From: Haemonchus contortus
Taxonomy: Eukaryota > Nematoda > Chromadorea > Rhabditida > Trichostrongylidae
Direction: 5' to 3'
Assembly (NCBI GenBank): GCA_000469685.2
Contig: LS997564.1
Span: 26,457,459-26,521,458 of the forward strand
DNA: 64,000 bases
Part shown: positions 60,613-64,000 of the stretch, in pieces
Layout of the letters: the number at the start of each line of letters is the position of its first letter
Numbering within the stretch: the first letter of the stretch is position 1
Notes under the pieces: model-generated
What the model saw: only the letters and a program-made list of their open reading frames with translations
What the model was told of the DNA's origin: nothing
The model's database searches: none
Program-made: the position numbers and the translations under genes

Positions 60613-63276
60613 CTTCAGAATGTACCGCCGAATATGTTTCGCCTAGTGAGAGAAGCGTTATCGTTGCGGCAAAAAGTGATTCTCACCCGACAGTCGCTCG
60701 TATTTCTCCAACGATGCAAGGCGACCGAAATTCTACCAAGATTCATTCTAAATAGACAGCTTGGATCAGTGTGCGGCCTTCCTGATAATCACCCCAGAAT
60801 CAAGAACATCTATCGATCGCTGCTGAATGTGGTTATCAAGGAAAAACAACATCTACTGTATTCAATGCTGCTGAAGTGTAAAGCCAAAGAAGAATCTTGT
60901 CGCCGCCTTCTGTCGGAAGAAATGTGGAGAAGGATTGAAGGTGAATCGAAGCGCCTGTGTGATCTTATCCGTTCTGACGCTAAGGCCACGCTCTGCGCCA
61001 AGTACAGCTCCCTGAGGGACGAACAACGGGTAAGAAATTCTAATAACGATCACTTCTCGTCCAATTTTAACCGATCCGAACGACAGAGCTCACAACAGCC
61101 AAACATCATACCTGAAACGGCAAGAGTCACCATCGTAGGCAATGCACAGATTTCATCGAAAGCTATGGATTTCCTGAGCTTGGGGCCATCGTTCTCATTA
61201 ACGCAAACAATCAACCCGCTTACCATTCGTAAGATTGTATGCGGTTTGCAAAAGTTTAGGGACCAACTGAGAACGAAAACACGACGTGACTCCCAGGGAC
61301 AAGTAGTTGAAAGGCTAGAGCGTACTATTCCAACACCTATTCCATTCCCACGGTCATTTTATAAAGAATCTGATCCCTTCCCGGAAGCGGATATTAAGTT
61401 CCGAATCTTGTCAACAGGAGTTCTAGACGCGCTTAACAGATTCAAGTGCGAAAAGCGCTCCAACTTGACACGCGAGCAATGGGAAGGGTTCAAAGAAATC
61501 CGGGAAAGAATAAAACGGAATGAAGTACGCCTTTCTGTCAGCGATAAAGGTGGAGAATTTGTGGTTCTACCTCAGTCTTTAGACAGAGAAATCACAGAAC
61601 TTCACCTAACAGACGCAACAGTCTACCGCAACACGACAGAAAAAGCCTTTCATATGCAAACACACAAGTTAAACACCTTGTGGGTCAAAGTAGGAAAGAT
61701 GGCAAAATTGGATGAAAGGCTCATTAGAAGGCTGAAGTTGGAAAACCCCACGTGCCCGGTATTCTACAGCCTAATCAAAACCCATAAGTTGTCTGCAGAA
61801 ATCATGCAGTCACCGCTGCCGCAGGCTTACAAAATCAGGCCTATAATCAGTTGTGTGAATGGACCGACCGATCGCATTTCATGGTTTCTGAATAAAATCA
61901 TCGGTCAACTCCTAATTCATATACCGTCACATCTCTCGAATACGGGACAGTTCTTGGACCGCTTACGTGCTTGCAGATTTCAACGCGACTGTGTTGTCGA
62001 GTCATTTGACGTGTCTGCGCTCTACACCAACGTTAGCAACAACGAGGCTTTGCAAGCAGTTTCAGAAATGCTTGATCAGCACGAAAGCAGTGTGGTGACG
62101 TTCGGGTTGAGCAAGGCACAAATAATGGCTCTCATCAAGGAGTGCTTGAACTGTAATATATTCAAGTGGTCCGGGAGATACTTTTCACAGATAAGAGGGC
62201 TTGCAATGGGACAGCGGCTGGCACCGGTTCTCGCTGTCTGCTTTATGAGTAGAATCGAACAACCAGTGCTAGCACGCTTACCCACAATGTACTGCCGCTA
62301 CATTGACGACTGTTTCGTCATAACATCAACTCAGTCAGAAATGGATGAGTTGTTCAACATTCTAAACAGTCAATCGCAGTACATCAAGCTAACTCGAGAA
62401 GTCCCGCACGAAGGCTGGTTACCCTTTCTGAATACTCAGGTAAGGGTTACCAGTGGAACATACAGTGTGAAATGGTATAGAAAAGGAAGCTCCAAGAATA
62501 TCCTCATTCATGCAATGTCGGCACACCCCAGAGCTGTTAAACGTGCAGTTTTACGGAACATGTACAGAACGGCTGTGGAGGTGTGCACGGGTAACGAGAA
62601 GCGGGAAGAGTCCAGAAGGTTAGCACACCAAATAGCTAATCTGAATGGATACACAACTCGGCAGCATGGCCCACGAAGCAGATCAAGGCCTTTTCCATAT
62701 GGAACTGAAGATAAGATGTATCTTCAATTACCATTCATATCAGATCGATTCAGCGCAGTTATTCAGCAATGCCTGAAAAGAGCGGATCTAGCCAATGATG
62801 TTTTCTTGGTTAACACACCAAGAGAAAACATCAAACACCAGTTGGTTAGAAATCGCCTCTATGACCGCATTTGCATCATGGATAACTGCGTGATCTGCCC
62901 ATATGGAAAAGTAGGAGACTGTGCACAAAGAGCTGTGGTTTACCAGCTTCAGTGTTTAACATGTGATGCTTGCTATATTGGAGAAACTGGGAGACAGTTA
63001 TGCGTTCGTGTGAAAGAACATTTAGCAAGCAAACGAAGGTCTTGCTCGATTGCACCGCTTGGGAGGCACAGAAGGGAAGGTCATGCTGGTTGTGACTTTG
63101 ACGTTAAGTGCACGATTTTGGCCTACGAGGACAGTATTGGTGCCAGAAAGACTCTCGAGGCTTTCTGGATAAGACACCGAAATCCGAGCTTGAATAACAA
63201 GAATGAGTGCATCAACATAACTGGTGACCTCTTGCCTTACATGCCTCTGTGTGAGCTCTCTGATAGTAGAGACTGA
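60577..63276 (+). CDS. Penelope-like RT plus GIY-YIG endonuclease polyprotein
   Basis: The 899-residue protein copies element RNA into DNA at a nicked target. Residues ~1-320 form a basic N-terminal region. A DKGGEF block (323-328) and KTHK (401-404) are typical of the Penelope RT N-terminal and finger motifs. RT motif A has its Asp at 478 (SFDVSALYTNV). Motif B reads IRGLAMGQRLAPVLA. Motif C is YIDD (575-578) with both catalytic Asp. A Cys cluster (CVICPYGKVGDC, from 771) links to the GIY-YIG nuclease: VY at 788-789, YIGETGR from 800, and the metal-binding Glu at 861 in LEAFWIR. All key residues are present and the frame is unbroken, so the enzyme looks functional. The ATG at 60577 lies inside the left terminal repeat, is the first Met of the frame and gives a usual length for EN-containing elements. 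Cellular host function is unlikely. Confidence 0.95.
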   Translation: MPRFKERQTWKLLQNVPPNMFRLVREALSLRQKVILTRQSLVFLQRCKATEILPRFILNRQLGSVCGLPDNHPRIKNIYRSLLNVVIKEKQHLLYSMLLKCKAKEESCRRLLSEEMWRRIEGESKRLCDLIRSDAKATLCAKYSSLRDEQRVRNSNNDHFSSNFNRSERQSSQQPNIIPETARVTIVGNAQISSKAMDFLSLGPSFSLTQTINPLTIRKIVCGLQKFRDQLRTKTRRDSQGQVVERLERTIPTPIPFPRSFYKESDPFPEADIKFRILSTGVLDALNRFKCEKRSNLTREQWEGFKEIRERIKRNEVRLSVSDKGGEFVVLPQSLDREITELHLTDATVYRNTTEKAFHMQTHKLNTLWVKVGKMAKLDERLIRRLKLENPTCPVFYSLIKTHKLSAEIMQSPLPQAYKIRPIISCVNGPTDRISWFLNKIIGQLLIHIPSHLSNTGQFLDRLRACRFQRDCVVESFDVSALYTNVSNNEALQAVSEMLDQHESSVVTFGLSKAQIMALIKECLNCNIFKWSGRYFSQIRGLAMGQRLAPVLAVCFMSRIEQPVLARLPTMYCRYIDDCFVITSTQSEMDELFNILNSQSQYIKLTREVPHEGWLPFLNTQVRVTSGTYSVKWYRKGSSKNILIHAMSAHPRAVKRAVLRNMYRTAVEVCTGNEKREESRRLAHQIANLNGYTTRQHGPRSRSRPFPYGTEDKMYLQLPFISDRFSAVIQQCLKRADLANDVFLVNTPRENIKHQLVRNRLYDRICIMDNCVICPYGKVGDCAQRAVVYQLQCLTCDACYIGETGRQLCVRVKEHLASKRRSCSIAPLGRHRREGHAGCDFDVKCTILAYEDSIGARKTLEAFWIRHRNPSLNNKNECINITGDLLPYMPLCELSDSRD

Positions 63277-63467
63277 TACGTGTCACGTCACGATCTATTA
63301 AAGGGTCGTGGTTGACCGGGCTGTCTCAATTGCTCTACTGTTCCTAATTTGAGCTACTGTTCGGTGTTGGTGGAATTGACGTAAGTGGCTTGTTGGAATT
63401 TCTCCTTAGTTGCTAGTTCATCGGTCTGAGTTGCAACTAGTTAAGAGCTAGTCTACGTCAAGCGTGA
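63277..63467 (+). other. PLE 3' UTR
   Basis: Non-coding part between the ORF stop and the right terminal repeat. It begins with a short self-complementary stretch (ACGTGTCACGTCACG). It is mirrored in the inverted copy at 59540-59730. Confidence 0.8.
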
Positions 63468-63637
63468 TAGGTAACACTCTAAAGTTACGATACGCTTTCA
63501 GGCCTTTGATAAAGACGAGATTGTCGAAACGTCAGGCGAATAAAAGTATTCCACCATTAAAAAACCTGTATGGCACAGAAACATTGACGAACATAGTATA
63601 GATGCCCAGGTTTAAAGAAAGGCAAACATGGAAGTTG
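63468..63637 (+). repeat. PLE terminal repeat (pLTR), right
   Basis: Matches 60443-60612 over its full 170 bases. It ends in GGAAGTTG, directly followed by the right target-site duplication. It carries a second copy of the ORF's ATG and its first ~20 codons, which here run into flanking DNA. Confidence 0.92.
63494..63547 (+). ncRNA. hammerhead-like ribozyme, right terminal repeat
   Basis: Same sequence and fold as at 60469-60522. Paired with the left one it could release a unit-length (about 3.0 kb) RNA by cleavage after the two GTC triplets, if the variant core is active. Confidence 0.65.
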
Positions 63638-63647
63638 TATCAGATCC
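63635..63647. repeat. target-site duplication, right
   Basis: TTGTATCAGATCC, identical to 59399-59411. The first three bases may belong to the element's end. Confidence 0.85.
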
Positions 63648-64000
63648 AGTTACATCCTTTTTGTTATACATTATTCATACCTATGTTATGTAATGTATCA
63701 ACTTATCTGCTGATCTGATTCGTTCTATTTTTACTGACGTGCGTTAATCACTGTTATAGGAATATCTCTATTGAACTATAAGTATATACGTCAACTCAGC
63801 ATAACAACGAAATTCGTTGTACGTTCGTGAATTGAATTATTAAATGAATGATTGTCCTCACTTGATATTTCTGAGGGTCTGATATTACAGTTACTTCTTC
63901 TTACAGGGGCAAACGTTGCAAAGCCCACTAGCAGCCTTCAACGTCAGTATAGCTATCTTGCTATGTAGAATTAATACTGACTAGTATAATGTAAAAAAAT
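63648..64000. other. right flank, nothing recognised
   Basis: AT-rich host sequence beyond the insertion. No coding or RNA signal was seen. Confidence 0.4.

Larger units (their letters stand above)
59412..63637 (+). mobile_element. Penelope-like element with inverted partial copy (4.2 kb)
   Basis: The composite consists of a 1,025-bp 5'-truncated copy in reverse orientation (59412-60436), a short junction, then a full element: a 170-bp terminal repeat (60443-60612), an 899-codon ORF, 3' UTR, and the same 170-bp repeat (63468-63637). The whole is flanked by a 10-13 bp direct duplication of host sequence. This arrangement, with pseudo-LTRs plus an inverted truncated partner, is the known hallmark of Penelope-like elements. 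The intact ORF and the near-identity of the copies point to a recent insertion. It is probably autonomous, if transcribed. Confidence 0.93.

Noticed and set aside
1..64000. CRISPR array, rRNA genes, bacterial-type operons
   Set aside because: No regularly spaced repeats, no rRNA core sequences, and no bacterial gene organisation were seen. The window is eukaryotic.

Overview
This is eukaryotic DNA and looks like nematode genome sequence. The signs are short introns (roughly 50-110 bases in the best-supported gene), TTTCAG/TTGCAG-like acceptors, no long single-exon host ORFs, dense decayed repeats, a Penelope-like retroelement and many copies of a tRNA-derived SINE. My best guess is a parasitic nematode of strongylid or hookworm type. 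That is inference; no SL RNA, rRNA or diagnostic gene fixes the taxon.

Left part (1-13 kb) is mostly repeats. It holds a tRNA-like repeat head, a perfect 38-bp palindrome, and an AT-rich island with a decayed reverse transcriptase lying between two ~355-bp direct repeats. A ~270-bp fold-back inverted repeat follows. A few short possible exons are present but cannot be joined into genes.

Middle (13-49 kb): one convincing spliced gene on the minus strand (14.6-16.8 kb) encodes a protein ending in an EF-hand. The rest is mainly intergenic or intronic DNA sprinkled with one SINE family, present in more than a dozen pieces and both orientations. There is also the 3' end of a LINE with a simple-repeat tail (35.2-35.6 kb), G-runs, and several small tandem or dispersed duplications.

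Right part (49-57 kb): a minus-strand gene of at least seven phase-consistent exons encodes a membrane protein with a tyrosine-rich cytoplasmic-type tail. A plus-strand gene with four phase-consistent exons encodes a Cys/Trp-containing protein that I cannot name.

The standout is at 59.4-63.6 kb: an apparently intact, young Penelope-like element. It has a 170-bp terminal repeat on each side of an 899-codon RT plus GIY-YIG endonuclease ORF, and a 1,025-bp 5'-truncated copy in inverted orientation on its left. The whole composite is bounded by a 10-13 bp target-site duplication. Each terminal repeat (and the inverted copy) carries a hammerhead-ribozyme-like fold. Its usual C3/G8 core pair is replaced by U3/A8, a covarying change fixed in all three copies.

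Host exons were read by eye from splice motifs, reading phase and protein-likeness. Linked multi-exon models are much stronger than the isolated exons.
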